From Bradyrhizobium tropiciagri (GTDB lineage: Bacteria > Pseudomonadota > Alphaproteobacteria > Rhizobiales > Xanthobacteraceae), in assembly GCF_001189845.1 (NCBI RefSeq), contig NZ_LFLZ01000062.1:1-55346 (forward strand): 55,346 bases of DNA, written 5' to 3'. The position numbers and the translations under genes were made by a program. Below the pieces are notes generated by a model, which did no database searches, was not told the DNA's origin, and saw only the letters and a program-made list of their open reading frames with translations. Positions 44,201 to 51,802 of this stretch are shown here, in pieces. Position 1 is the stretch's first letter; each line of letters opens with the position of its first letter.

Positions 44201-44448
44201 CAGACGGCCCGAAGACCTATGTGCAGCATCTCGTCGCCGCGCAGAAGGACAGGGTCTGGGAGCTGATCCAGAAGGGCGCGATCGTCTATGTCTGCGGCGA
44301 CGGCGGCAAGATGGAGCCCGACGTCAAGGCGACGTTGATGTCGATCTACCGCGAGCGCACCGGCACTGATGCCGATGCCGCCGCGCGCTGGATCGAGGAG
44401 ATGGGCACAGGGAATCGCTACGTGCTCGACGTCTGGGCTGGCGGCTAG
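41215..44448 (+). CDS. Self-sufficient cytochrome P450/NADPH-P450 reductase fusion (CYP102 family)
   Basis: Protein of 1077 aa fusing a fatty-acid-hydroxylase-type P450 to a diflavin reductase, as in P450 BM3. The P450 part has NTFLIAGHETTSGLL (I-helix), ExxR in LKEALRLWPPAP, and haem loop FGNGQRACIG with Cys412. After a Pro/Ala-rich linker (about 470-495) comes the FMN domain (VLYGSNLGSAEELA), then FAD binding (PRYYSISSSP) and NADPH binding (MIGPGTGLAPFRGFLQER), ending with the W-containing YVLDVWAGG. Family members hydroxylate or epoxidise medium- to long-chain fatty acids. The upstream neighbours (epoxide hydrolase, WS/DGAT, lipase) fit a lipid role. Confidence 0.95.
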   Translation: MASGNRLSPIPHPPTKPVVGNMLSLDSTAPVQHLVKLSKELGPIFWLDMMGAPLVIVSGHDLVDELSDEKRFDKAVRGSLRRVRAVGGDGLFTADTREPNWSKAHNILMQPFGNRAMQSYHPSMVDIAEQLVKKWERLNADEEIEVVHDMTALTLDTIGLCGFDYRFNSFYRRDYHPFVESLVRSLETIMMTRGLPLEGLWMQKRRKTLADDVAFMNKMVDEIIAERRGNTDVTDDKKDMLAAMMTGVDRATGEQLDDVNIRYQINTFLIAGHETTSGLLSCTIYALLKHPEVLKKAYEEVDRVLGPDVDARPTYQQVTQLTYITQCLKEALRLWPPAPAYGIAPLNDETIGGKYKLKKNTFITILVMALHRDPAVWGPNPDVFDPENFSREAEAKRPINAWKPFGNGQRACIGRGFAMHEAALAIGMILQRFKLLDVHRYQMHLKETLTVKPDGFRIKVRPRDDRDRGAFAGSTGAVAAAPKPPRAPTTRPGHNTPMLVLYGSNLGSAEELATRMADLSEINGFATRLGPLDDYVGKLPEEGGVLIICASYNGAAPDNATQFVKWLESDLPKDAFAKVRYAVFGCGNSDWAATYQSVPRLIDEQLTKHGARAVYPRGEGDARSDLDGQFQKWFPEAAKVATKEFGIDWNFTRTAEDEPLYAIEPVAQGAVNTIVTQGGAVPMKVLANNELQTKEGAHPSERSTRHIEVELPASLKYRVGDHLSVVPRNDPTLVDSVARRFGFLPADQIRLQVSEGRRAQLPVGNAVSVGRLLTEFVELQQVATRKQIQIMSEHTRCPVTKPKLMAYVGDDDASAGRYRTEVLAKRKSVFDLLEEYPACELPFHLYLEMLSLLAPRYYSISSSPAGEAQRCSVTVGVVEAPASSGRGIYKGVCSNYLARRRAGDTVHATIKETKAGFRLPDDNAVPIIMIGPGTGLAPFRGFLQERAARRAQGATLGPAMLFFGCRHPEQDFIYADELKAFAADGTSELFTAFSRADGPKTYVQHLVAAQKDRVWELIQKGAIVYVCGDGGKMEPDVKATLMSIYRERTGTDADAAARWIEEMGTGNRYVLDVWAGG

Positions 44449-44460
44449 TTTCCCGCCTTC

Positions 44461-44545
44461 GTAGCCCGGATGGAGCGAAGCGAAATCCGGGGCCTTGCGA
44501 GTGGCGGGAGGTTTCCCGGATTGCGCTTCGCTCCATCCGGGCTAC
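44461..44545. repeat. REP-type palindrome (GTAGCCCGGATG family), copy 2
   Basis: Arms GTAGCCCGGATGGAGCGAAG and CTTCGCTCCATCCGGGCTAC, like 1029-1113. It lies 12 bases after the CYP102 stop. Confidence 0.85.
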
Positions 44546-44578
44546 GGCGAGGCTGCCTGCCATGCTACAAGCCGCCGC

Positions 44579-45253
44579 ATGATTCCCTGGGAAAAGATCG
44601 ATACCGCGCGGATTCCCGGCACTGAGGGTGAATTGCGTCTGATGCGGCGCGGCCGCGAATTCTCGATCATGCTCGGCACCAACGAGCTGATGAACAGCCG
44701 CCTGTCGGGCTCGGAAGAGGCGCTGGCGACGCTCGCGGCGAGGAAGATCGAGAAGGTCGCAAAGCCGCATTTCCTCATCGGCGGCCTCGGCATGGGCTTT
44801 ACGCTAAGGGCGGCGCTCGCCGTGCTCGGAGCGGATGCGCAGATCATCGTGGCCGAACTGGTGCCGGCGGTCGTCGCCTGGGCACGAGGCCCGATGGCCG
44901 AGATCTTCGGCGACAGCTTGAACGATCCGCGCGTGCGCATCGAGGAGGCCGATGTTGCTGACGTGATCGCGCGCCATCCGCGCAGCTTCGATGCCATTCT
45001 CCTCGATGTCGATAACGGCCCGGAGGGGCTGACCCGCAAGGCCAACGACGCGCTGTACGACGTCTCCGGCCTCAAGCTCGCAAACGCCGCGTTGCGGCGT
45101 GACGGCGTGCTCGCCGTCTGGTCGTCAGGTCCGAATGCCAGGTTCCCGAAATCGCTGTCCCGGGCCGGGTTCGCCGTCAACGAGATTGCCGTCCGTGCCA
45201 CGGGACGTGGCCGCGGCGTCCGCCACGTGATCTGGCTTGCGGTCAAGGAATAG
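44579..45253 (+). CDS. Spermidine-synthase-like protein (Rossmann methyltransferase fold)
   Basis: Protein of 224 aa. The nucleotide-binding loop is FLIGGLGMGFTLR (about residues 63-75), followed by VAELVPAVVAWARG and LLDVDNGPEGL, as in SpeE-like proteins that bind S-adenosyl compounds. The chain is shorter than true spermidine synthases and lacks a clear polyamine-binding GGGDG sequence, so a methyltransferase or other role is possible. Start ATG 44579 lies just downstream of the REP element; the longer frame would translate the repeat. It stands between the lipid and aromatic clusters with no evident link to either. Confidence 0.7.
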   Translation: MIPWEKIDTARIPGTEGELRLMRRGREFSIMLGTNELMNSRLSGSEEALATLAARKIEKVAKPHFLIGGLGMGFTLRAALAVLGADAQIIVAELVPAVVAWARGPMAEIFGDSLNDPRVRIEEADVADVIARHPRSFDAILLDVDNGPEGLTRKANDALYDVSGLKLANAALRRDGVLAVWSSGPNARFPKSLSRAGFAVNEIAVRATGRGRGVRHVIWLAVKE

Positions 45254-45377
45254 AAGCCCAGCTATTGCGACGCAGCAACGCCGCCGCGGAGAGCCGCCGG
45301 TTCGATTGTGTTGAAAATCCATGGCCGTTGGGTTTCACTCGACCGGCACGTGAAGCCTCGAGCCCTTGGACTGCCGG

Positions 45378-46265
45378 ATGCAGGCGACGTCGAATTTTGG
45401 GGTGCAGGAGACGCACGGGATCCTGAACCGCTTCCAGGCCGATTTCCGCGGCTCGAGCGAAGGGCTCGGCTGGTCGTCTGCGTTTGCCTCGGTTCAGCGC
45501 GAACGGCCGTTTGACGGGCATTTCCACGCGCTGTCAGACAATCTGATGGTGCTGCACCGCGGCGGTCCGGTCGACATCACCTATGTGATGGACGGTAAGT
45601 CGGTCGCCCGGCAGATTCCGCGCGGCGGCGTGTTCTTCCTGCCGGCCGGGCACACCTGCAACGTGGTTTTGCGTGAGGCGCTGGAATCCACCCACATCTA
45701 TCTGCGGTCGGACCTGTTCGCCGGCCAGGACGGGGCGTCCAGCCTGATCGGCGGGCTGGCGCCGATGTTCGGCGATCAGGACGCCGTGCTGGAGCATCTC
45801 GCCGCGGCGATCGGCGAGACCATCACCGGCGGCCTGCCGGCCTCGTCGCTGTTCGTCGATCCGATCGCCCGGGCGATCGCCAACCGCTTTGTCGCGATCA
45901 ATTTCCACAAGCCGAGCGTCGAGGCGGGCAAGCATCCGAACCTGCTCAGCAACAGGCAGATGGCGCGGATCCGCGAATTCGTCGACGCCAATCTCGATAC
46001 CGACATCCGGCTCGACCAGCTGGCCGAGCTGTGCGGCCGCAGCACCGAATATTTCGTGCGCCTGTTCAAGGCGACCAGCGGCGTCTCGCCCTACCAATAC
46101 GTCCTCAACCTGCGCATCGAGCGCGCCAGGGCACTGCTTGCCGACGAGACGCAGAGCCTCGCCGACATCGCGTTGGCCTGCGGCTTCTCGCATCAGGAGC
46201 ATTTTACGCGGATGTTCCGCCGGTTCACCGGCGTAACGCCGGGGCGCTACCGGCGCAGCCATTAG
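45378..46265 (+). CDS. AraC/XylS family transcriptional regulator
   Basis: Protein of 295 aa. The N-terminal part (about 1-170) is a cupin-like ligand domain with GGVFFLPAGHTCNVVL. The C-terminal 100 residues are the double-HTH domain, with LDQLAELCGRSTEYFVRLFK and SLADIALACGFSHQEHFTR and the family end RRFTGVTPGRYRR. The start is ATG 45378 (a TTG at 45366 is also open). It directly precedes the hydroxyquinol genes on the same strand, and a 21-base-period direct repeat at 46324-46359 is its likely binding site. It would activate the cluster in response to the aromatic substrate; the inducer is not known. Confidence 0.88.
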   Translation: MQATSNFGVQETHGILNRFQADFRGSSEGLGWSSAFASVQRERPFDGHFHALSDNLMVLHRGGPVDITYVMDGKSVARQIPRGGVFFLPAGHTCNVVLREALESTHIYLRSDLFAGQDGASSLIGGLAPMFGDQDAVLEHLAAAIGETITGGLPASSLFVDPIARAIANRFVAINFHKPSVEAGKHPNLLSNRQMARIREFVDANLDTDIRLDQLAELCGRSTEYFVRLFKATSGVSPYQYVLNLRIERARALLADETQSLADIALACGFSHQEHFTRMFRRFTGVTPGRYRRSH

Positions 46266-46323
46266 CGCGTAGCGGGCGGGGGCAGGCGAGGGCGCTGCCC
46301 GCCGCATCCCGCCTGACGATTTT

Positions 46324-46359
46324 TCCGGTTTTGTGCAGATTCTCTCCGGTTTCGTGCAG
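46324..46359 (+). promoter_or_regulatory. Direct repeat, likely AraC-family binding site
   Basis: TCCGGTTTTGTGCAG (46324-46338) and TCCGGTTTCGTGCAG (46345-46359) are identical at 14 of 15 positions with a 21-base period, that is two helical turns. Two such half-sites on one DNA face are the classic target of AraC/XylS activators. It lies 76 bases upstream of the maleylacetate reductase start and 58 bases after the AraC gene. Confidence 0.7.
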
Positions 46360-46435
46360 GCCCGCGACCGCCGCCTGCCGCTAGCTTTCTCCCAACAAAG
46401 CGAAATGTGCCGGTCCGCCGGCTGGGAGAAATGCC

Positions 46436-47560
46436 ATGAGCATCGCAGCGTCCGATGCCGTACGTCCGCCGATAGTGGGGGCCGGAGATGCCGGCCAGGG
46501 CGCCTTTGCCTATTGCTCGCAGCAATATCGCGTGGTGTTCGGCGCCGGCACCTCGGTGCGGCTTGGCGAGGAGGCGGAGCGCCTCGGCATCAAGCGGGCG
46601 CTGGTGCTGACCACCCCCGAGCAGCAGGATCTCGGACGCCGGCTTGGCGCCGGCCTCGGCGACCGGCTCGCAGGGTTGTTTGCCGGCGCGCGCATGCATA
46701 CGCCGGTCGAGGTCACCAACGAAGCGCTTCGCATCGTTGAATCCCGCGACATCGACGGCTTGGTTGCGATCGGTGGCGGCTCGACGGTCGGGCTCGGCAA
46801 GGCGCTGTCGCTGCGCACCGGGCTGCCGCACATCGCGATGCCGACCACCTATGCCGGCTCGGAGATGACGCCGATCCTGGGCGAAACCACGAACGGCATC
46901 AAGACCACGCAGCAGTCCCAGGATCTGGTCCCCGACACCGTCATCTACGATTTCGATCTCACCGTCAGCCTGCCGCCGCATGTCTCCGCCGCCAGCGGCC
47001 TCAACGCGATCGCCCACGCCGTCGAGGCGCTGTATGCGCCCGACGCCAATCCGCTGACCTCGCTGATGGCGGAGGACGGCATCGCAGCGCTCGCCCGCGC
47101 GCTGCCGCGCATCATGACTGAGCCCTCCGATCCCGGTGCGCGGCGCGATGCACTCTACGGCGCCTGGCTGTGCGGCGTCTGCCTCGGCGCGGTCGGGATG
47201 TCGCTGCACCACAAGCTCTGCCACGTGCTGGGCGGCATGTTCAACCTGCCGCACGCCGAAACCCACGCGATCGTGCTGCCGCATGCCGCCGCCTACAATG
47301 CCGCCGCCGCGCCCGAGGCGATGACCCGGATTGCGCGCGCGTTGCGCACGGATGATGCGCCGCAAGGGCTATTCGAGCTCGCGCGCCGGCTCGCGCTGCC
47401 GCGCCGGCTGGCCGACATCGGCATGCCCGAGGACGGCATCGCGCGCGCCGCCGAGATGGCGGTGCGCAGCCCCTATGCCAATCCAAGACCTGTGGAGCGC
47501 GTCGCGATCCAGGACCTGATCGCGGCGGCTTGGCGCGGCGACGCGCCCGCGCGGCACTGA
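46436..47560 (+). CDS. Maleylacetate reductase
   Basis: NAD(P)H-dependent enzyme of 374 aa converting maleylacetate to 3-oxoadipate, the step after hydroxyquinol ring cleavage. It belongs to the iron-containing alcohol dehydrogenase fold: nucleotide loop GGGSTVGLGKAL, then MPTTYAGSEMTPILG, and a metal/catalytic His region SLHHKLCHVLGGMFNLPHAETHA. The TTYAGSE sequence is typical of maleylacetate reductases. GGGAGAAA precedes the start. It is the first gene of the operon and lies 25 bases upstream of the dioxygenase gene. Confidence 0.9.
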   Translation: MSIAASDAVRPPIVGAGDAGQGAFAYCSQQYRVVFGAGTSVRLGEEAERLGIKRALVLTTPEQQDLGRRLGAGLGDRLAGLFAGARMHTPVEVTNEALRIVESRDIDGLVAIGGGSTVGLGKALSLRTGLPHIAMPTTYAGSEMTPILGETTNGIKTTQQSQDLVPDTVIYDFDLTVSLPPHVSAASGLNAIAHAVEALYAPDANPLTSLMAEDGIAALARALPRIMTEPSDPGARRDALYGAWLCGVCLGAVGMSLHHKLCHVLGGMFNLPHAETHAIVLPHAAAYNAAAAPEAMTRIARALRTDDAPQGLFELARRLALPRRLADIGMPEDGIARAAEMAVRSPYANPRPVERVAIQDLIAAAWRGDAPARH

Positions 47561-47585
47561 CATCTCAAGATCAAGGACAAACACG

Positions 47586-48488
47586 ATGGCCAATTTCAAC
47601 GAGCATGACCTCACCGACGAGGTGATCCGCAGCTTCGCCAATACGCCGAACAAGCGGCTGAAATTCCTCATCGAGGAGACAGTCAAGGCGCTGCATGATC
47701 TGGTGCGCCGCACCGAGCTCACCTTCGAGGAATGGAATCAGGCGATCGAATTCCTGACCCGCACCGGGCAGACCTGCACGCCGCTGCGCCAGGAGTTCAT
47801 CCTGCTCTCCGACGTGCTCGGCGTCTCGATGCTGGTCGACGCCGTCAATCACCGCGAGCGCGAGGGCGCGACCGAGACCACGGTGCTGGGCCCCTTCTAC
47901 GTTGGCGAGCACCGCGTCACGCCGCACGGCGCCAATATCTCCGAAGGCATCGACGGCGAGGTGATGTTCGTGCAGAGCCGCGTCACCGACCTTGCCGGCA
48001 AGCCGCTCGCCGGTGCCGAGATCGATGTCTGGCACGCCGATGACGACGGCTTCTACGATTCGCAGAAGGCGGACTATGCCGCGCACGGCCCATCGCTGCG
48101 CGCGCGCTTCGTCACCGATGCCGACGGTCGCTTCTCATTCCGCACCATCCTGCCGTGCAGCTATCCGATCCCGACCGACGGCCCGGTCGGCGATCTGATC
48201 ACCGCCACGAAACGCCATCCGATGCGCCCTGCGCATGTGCATTTCCTGGTCAAGGCCGAGGGCTACGAGCCGCTGATCACCCACGTCTTCCTCGACGGCG
48301 ACGACTATCTGCGCAGCGACGTGGTGTTCGGCGTCAAGGACGAGCTGATCGCACGCGTCGAGCCGAAGAGCGAGCCAATGCTGCCGAACGGCGAGCGGGT
48401 GTCCAGCCCGTGGCACCTGATGACCTACGACTTCCAGATGAAGCCCGGCGCAGGCCTGGTGCCGCAGCCGATGATGGCCGCGGAATGA
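47586..48488 (+). CDS. Hydroxyquinol 1,2-dioxygenase (intradiol)
   Basis: Non-haem Fe(III) dioxygenase of 300 aa that cleaves 1,2,4-trihydroxybenzene to maleylacetate. The four iron ligands can be placed as Tyr157 (DGFYD), Tyr193 (CSYPIP), His217 and His219 (RPAHVHF). The N-terminal helical dimer domain with LTFEEWNQAIEFLTRTGQ and VLGPFYVG is as in hydroxyquinol rather than catechol dioxygenases. The adjacent maleylacetate reductase supports the assignment. Its stop overlaps a possible upstream start (48485) of the monooxygenase gene by four bases. Confidence 0.9.
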   Translation: MANFNEHDLTDEVIRSFANTPNKRLKFLIEETVKALHDLVRRTELTFEEWNQAIEFLTRTGQTCTPLRQEFILLSDVLGVSMLVDAVNHREREGATETTVLGPFYVGEHRVTPHGANISEGIDGEVMFVQSRVTDLAGKPLAGAEIDVWHADDDGFYDSQKADYAAHGPSLRARFVTDADGRFSFRTILPCSYPIPTDGPVGDLITATKRHPMRPAHVHFLVKAEGYEPLITHVFLDGDDYLRSDVVFGVKDELIARVEPKSEPMLPNGERVSSPWHLMTYDFQMKPGAGLVPQPMMAAE

Positions 48489-48523
48489 CGATCACAACCA
48501 ACAACACGACCAAGGAGAGGACC

Positions 48524-50308
48524 ATGACCAGCAAACCTGTTGAGACCGACGTGCTTGTCGTCGGCAGTGGCCCGGCCGGCGCGACGGCGGCGGCGCTGCT
48601 CGGCATGTACGGCGTCAAGCACATCCTGGTGACCAAATATGGCTGGCTGGCCGATACGCCGCGCGCCCACATCACCAACCAGCGTGCGATGGAGGTGCTG
48701 CGCGATCTCGGCCTCGAGGAGAAGGCGGTGGCGCAGGCGGTGCCGCAGCATCTGATGGCCAACAACGTGTTCTGCGAAAGCCTCGCCGGCGAGGAATTCG
48801 GCCGACTTTATTCCTGGGGCAACCATCCCTCGCGCAAGGCGGACTATGACCTCGCCAGTCCGGCGCGGATCTGCGACCTGCCGCAGAATTTCCTCGAGCC
48901 GATCCTGATCGAGGCCGCCGGCCAGCGCGGCACCTCGCTGTGCTTCAACACCGAGTTCGTCGACCTGGTGCAGGATGCCGACGGCGTCACCGCGACGGTG
49001 AAGGATCGCCTGTCCGGCGAGACCTATCAGATCCGCGCCAAATATCTGATCGGCGCCGATGGCGGCCGCAGCCGGGTCGCCGAAGTGATCGGGCTGCCGA
49101 TGGAGGGCCAGATGGGCCGCGCCGGCAGCATGAACATCATCGTGCAGGCCGATTTGAGCAAATACGTCGCGCACCGGCCGAGCGTGCTGTACTGGGTGCT
49201 GCAGCCGGGCGCCGAGATCGGCGGCATCGGCGCCGGCCTGATCCGCATGGTGCGGCCGTGGAACGAATGGCTGATCATCTGGGGCTACGACATCGAGCAG
49301 GGCGAGCGCAAGCTCAGCAATGACGAGGCGATCTCGATCGTGCGCAACCTGGTCGGCGACGAGACGCTCGAGGTCAAGGTCCGCTCGACCTCGACCTGGA
49401 CCGTGAACGAGATGTATGCCGGCCACTATTCGTCAGGCCGGGTGTTCTGCGTCGGCGATGCCGTGCACCGCCATCCGCCGACCAACGGGCTCGGCTCCAA
49501 CACCTCGATCCAGGATGCCTACAATCTTTGCTGGAAGCTGAAGCTGGTGCTCGAGGGCCACGCGGCGCCGTCGCTGCTCGAGACCTATTCTGCCGAACGC
49601 CAGCCGGTCGGCAAGCAGATCGTGGCCCGCGCCAACAAGAGCATCGGCGACTTCCCGCCGATCTTCGAGGCAGTGGGGCTCGTCGCCTCGACCGATCCCG
49701 CGGAAGCGCGCAAGGCGATCGCCGCGCGCAAGGCGCCGACTGCGGAAGGCAAAGCGCGCCGCAAGAAGCTCTATGAGGCGATCGCCAACAAGAGCTACGA
49801 GTTCAACTGCCATGGCGTCGAGCTGAACCAGCGCTATGGGTCGACCGCGGTCGTCTCCGACGGCACGCCGATGCCGGCCTTCACCCGGGATCACGAACTG
49901 TATTATCAGGCCACCACCTGGCCCGGCGCGCATCTGCCGCATGTCTGGGTCGAGCATCAGGGCGAGCGCAAGTCGACGCTCGATCTCACCGGCAAGGGCC
50001 GCTTCACGCTGCTCACCGGGATCGGTGGCGATGGCTGGAAGACGGCCGCAGCCGCGGTCGAGAAGGCCTACGGCCTGCCGGTCGACGTCGTGACGATCGG
50101 CCCGCAGGGCTGCGATGCGCTCGACATCTATGCCGACTGGTATCGCCAGAGCGAGGTGGACGAGGACGGCTGCGTGCTGGTGCGTCCCGACATGTATGTC
50201 GCCTGGCGCGCCAGGGAGGCGGCGGCCAATGCCAGCGATGTGCTGCTGGAAGTGTTTGGCCAGATCCTCGGCCGCAGCGCGCAAGCGAAGTCCGTCGCCG
50301 CCGCGTGA
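48524..50308 (+). CDS. FAD-dependent aromatic monooxygenase (TfdB/phenol hydroxylase-like)
   Basis: Flavoprotein hydroxylase of 594 aa. FAD dinucleotide-binding motif VLVVGSGPAGATAAALLG at the N-terminus, the DG-type motif in IGADGGRSRVAEVIG, and the ribityl-binding GD motif VGDAVHRHPPTNGLGSN. The C-terminal thioredoxin-like domain of the phenol-hydroxylase branch follows. It probably makes hydroxyquinol, or an aromatic leading to it, by ortho-hydroxylation of a phenol such as resorcinol or a hydroxybenzoate. AAGGAGAGG at 48512-48520 supports ATG 48524; ATG 48485 is an alternative that overlaps the dioxygenase gene. Substrate unproven. Confidence 0.88.
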   Translation: MTSKPVETDVLVVGSGPAGATAAALLGMYGVKHILVTKYGWLADTPRAHITNQRAMEVLRDLGLEEKAVAQAVPQHLMANNVFCESLAGEEFGRLYSWGNHPSRKADYDLASPARICDLPQNFLEPILIEAAGQRGTSLCFNTEFVDLVQDADGVTATVKDRLSGETYQIRAKYLIGADGGRSRVAEVIGLPMEGQMGRAGSMNIIVQADLSKYVAHRPSVLYWVLQPGAEIGGIGAGLIRMVRPWNEWLIIWGYDIEQGERKLSNDEAISIVRNLVGDETLEVKVRSTSTWTVNEMYAGHYSSGRVFCVGDAVHRHPPTNGLGSNTSIQDAYNLCWKLKLVLEGHAAPSLLETYSAERQPVGKQIVARANKSIGDFPPIFEAVGLVASTDPAEARKAIAARKAPTAEGKARRKKLYEAIANKSYEFNCHGVELNQRYGSTAVVSDGTPMPAFTRDHELYYQATTWPGAHLPHVWVEHQGERKSTLDLTGKGRFTLLTGIGGDGWKTAAAAVEKAYGLPVDVVTIGPQGCDALDIYADWYRQSEVDEDGCVLVRPDMYVAWRAREAAANASDVLLEVFGQILGRSAQAKSVAAA

Positions 50309-50390
50309 TGCGGCGCGACGCCGGCAATCCTTTTTCAGAACGAAATGAACGACAGCCGGCATGCGACCGGCTTGCCTCAAGGAGGGGAAA

Positions 50391-51716
50391 ATGAGCAAGG
50401 ACGAATTGAACGTCATGTCTTTCGATCGCCGCCGCGTGCTGCAGGGCATCGCCGGTGGTTTCGCCGCCGCAGGTAGCACGACGTTGTTCGCGCCGGCCGC
50501 GCGTGCCGCCAACAAGCCGATCAAGATCGGCTATGTCTCGCCCAAGAGCGGACCGCTCGCGGCCTTCGCCGAGGCCGACGACTTCGTGCTCGGTGAATTC
50601 CGGAAATTCATCAAGGATGGCGTCAAGGTCGGATCGCAGACCTATCCGGTCGAGGTGGTGACGAAAGACAGCCAGTCGAATCCGAACCGCGCCGCTGAAG
50701 TCGCCAAGGAGCTGATCACCCGCGACAATGTCAGCCTGATCGTGGTCGGCGCCACGCCCGAGACCAATAATCCGGTGGCGACGCAGTGCGAACTCGAGCA
50801 GGTGCCGTGCATCTCCTCCGTGGCGCCGTGGCAAACCAACTTCATCGGCCGGCAGGCCAATCCCGGCGATCCCAAGAGCTGGAAGCCGTTCGACTACACG
50901 TTCCACTACTTCTGGGGCCTGGAGGACGTGATCGGCGTCTTCACCGGCATGTGGAGCCAGGTCGCGACCAACAAATCGGTCGGCGCGCTGTTTCCGAACG
51001 ATGCCGACGGCAACGCATGGGGCGACATCACGATCGGCTTCCCGCCCGTGATGGCCAAGCAGGGTTTCAAGCTCACCGATCCCGGCCGCTTCCAGAACCT
51101 CACCGATGACTTCAGTTCGCAGATCGCGGCATTTCGTGGCGCCGATGCCGAGATCATCACCGGCGTGATCATCCCGCCCGATTTCACCACCTTCTGGAAC
51201 CAGTCGCGGCAGAAGGGACTGAAGCCGAAAGTCGTGTCGGTCGCCAAGGCGCTGCTGTTTCCGGCGTCGGTGCAGGCGCTCGGCAAGGGCGGCAACAACA
51301 TCTCGACCGAGGTGTGGTGGACGCCGACCCATCCCTACAAATCGAGCCTCAGCGGCGTCAGCGCCGCCGATCTCGCCAAGGGCTATGAGCAGGCCTCCAG
51401 CAAGCAATGGACCCAGCCGATCGGCTTCGTGCATTCGCTGTTCGAGGTTGCGATCGACGCCATCAAGCGCTCCGGCGATCCGAGCGACGGCGCGGCGCTG
51501 GCGAAGGCGATCGGCGCCACCAAGCTCGATACCATCGTGGGCCAGGTCGCGTTCGGCTCCAGCGCCGTGCCGCCGTTCGCCGCCAAGAACATCGCCAAGA
51601 CGCCGCTGGTCGGCGGCCAATGGCGGCTCAATGGCGACAGATACGACATGGTGATCACGGACAACAGACTGGCGCCGCAGATCCCGCTCGGCGGCGACAT
51701 GCAGGCGTTGAGCTAG
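50391..51716 (+). CDS. Branched-chain-amino-acid-type ABC transporter substrate-binding protein, Tat-exported
   Basis: Periplasmic binding protein of 441 aa of the Leu/Ile/Val-binding (peripla_BP_6) family. The N-terminus carries a twin-arginine signal (SFDRRRVLQGIAGG, residues 10-23) with cleavage after ARA near residue 39, then NKPIKIGYVSPKSGPLAAFAE. Tat export implies folding before export. AAGGAGG just upstream of ATG 50391 fixes the start. Family members in alphaproteobacteria often bind aromatic acids rather than amino acids, and the operon context supports an aromatic ligand. A perfect hairpin follows at 51748-51770. Confidence 0.88.
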   Translation: MSKDELNVMSFDRRRVLQGIAGGFAAAGSTTLFAPAARAANKPIKIGYVSPKSGPLAAFAEADDFVLGEFRKFIKDGVKVGSQTYPVEVVTKDSQSNPNRAAEVAKELITRDNVSLIVVGATPETNNPVATQCELEQVPCISSVAPWQTNFIGRQANPGDPKSWKPFDYTFHYFWGLEDVIGVFTGMWSQVATNKSVGALFPNDADGNAWGDITIGFPPVMAKQGFKLTDPGRFQNLTDDFSSQIAAFRGADAEIITGVIIPPDFTTFWNQSRQKGLKPKVVSVAKALLFPASVQALGKGGNNISTEVWWTPTHPYKSSLSGVSAADLAKGYEQASSKQWTQPIGFVHSLFEVAIDAIKRSGDPSDGAALAKAIGATKLDTIVGQVAFGSSAVPPFAAKNIAKTPLVGGQWRLNGDRYDMVITDNRLAPQIPLGGDMQALS

Positions 51717-51747
51717 CGAGCGCGTCGCAGGCAAATGGTCGATCGAG

Positions 51748-51770
51748 GATGCGCGGAACGTCCGCGCATC
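51748..51770 (+). promoter_or_regulatory. Perfect intercistronic hairpin after the substrate-binding-protein gene
   Basis: GATGCGCGGA and TCCGCGCATC form a 10-bp perfect stem with an ACG loop, 31 bases after the stop, followed by TTCTCCC. Likely a 3' stabiliser or partial terminator favouring the binding protein over the membrane components. Confidence 0.65.
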
Positions 51771-51802
51771 TTCTCCCAGCGGATCCATCCGGTGAGCGAA
51801 AC

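Noticed and set aside
48155..48523. Upstream extension of the flavin monooxygenase into the dioxygenase gene
   Set aside because: The extension is Arg-rich shadow sequence; the FAD-binding motif follows the ATG at 48524, which has a strong ribosome-binding site.
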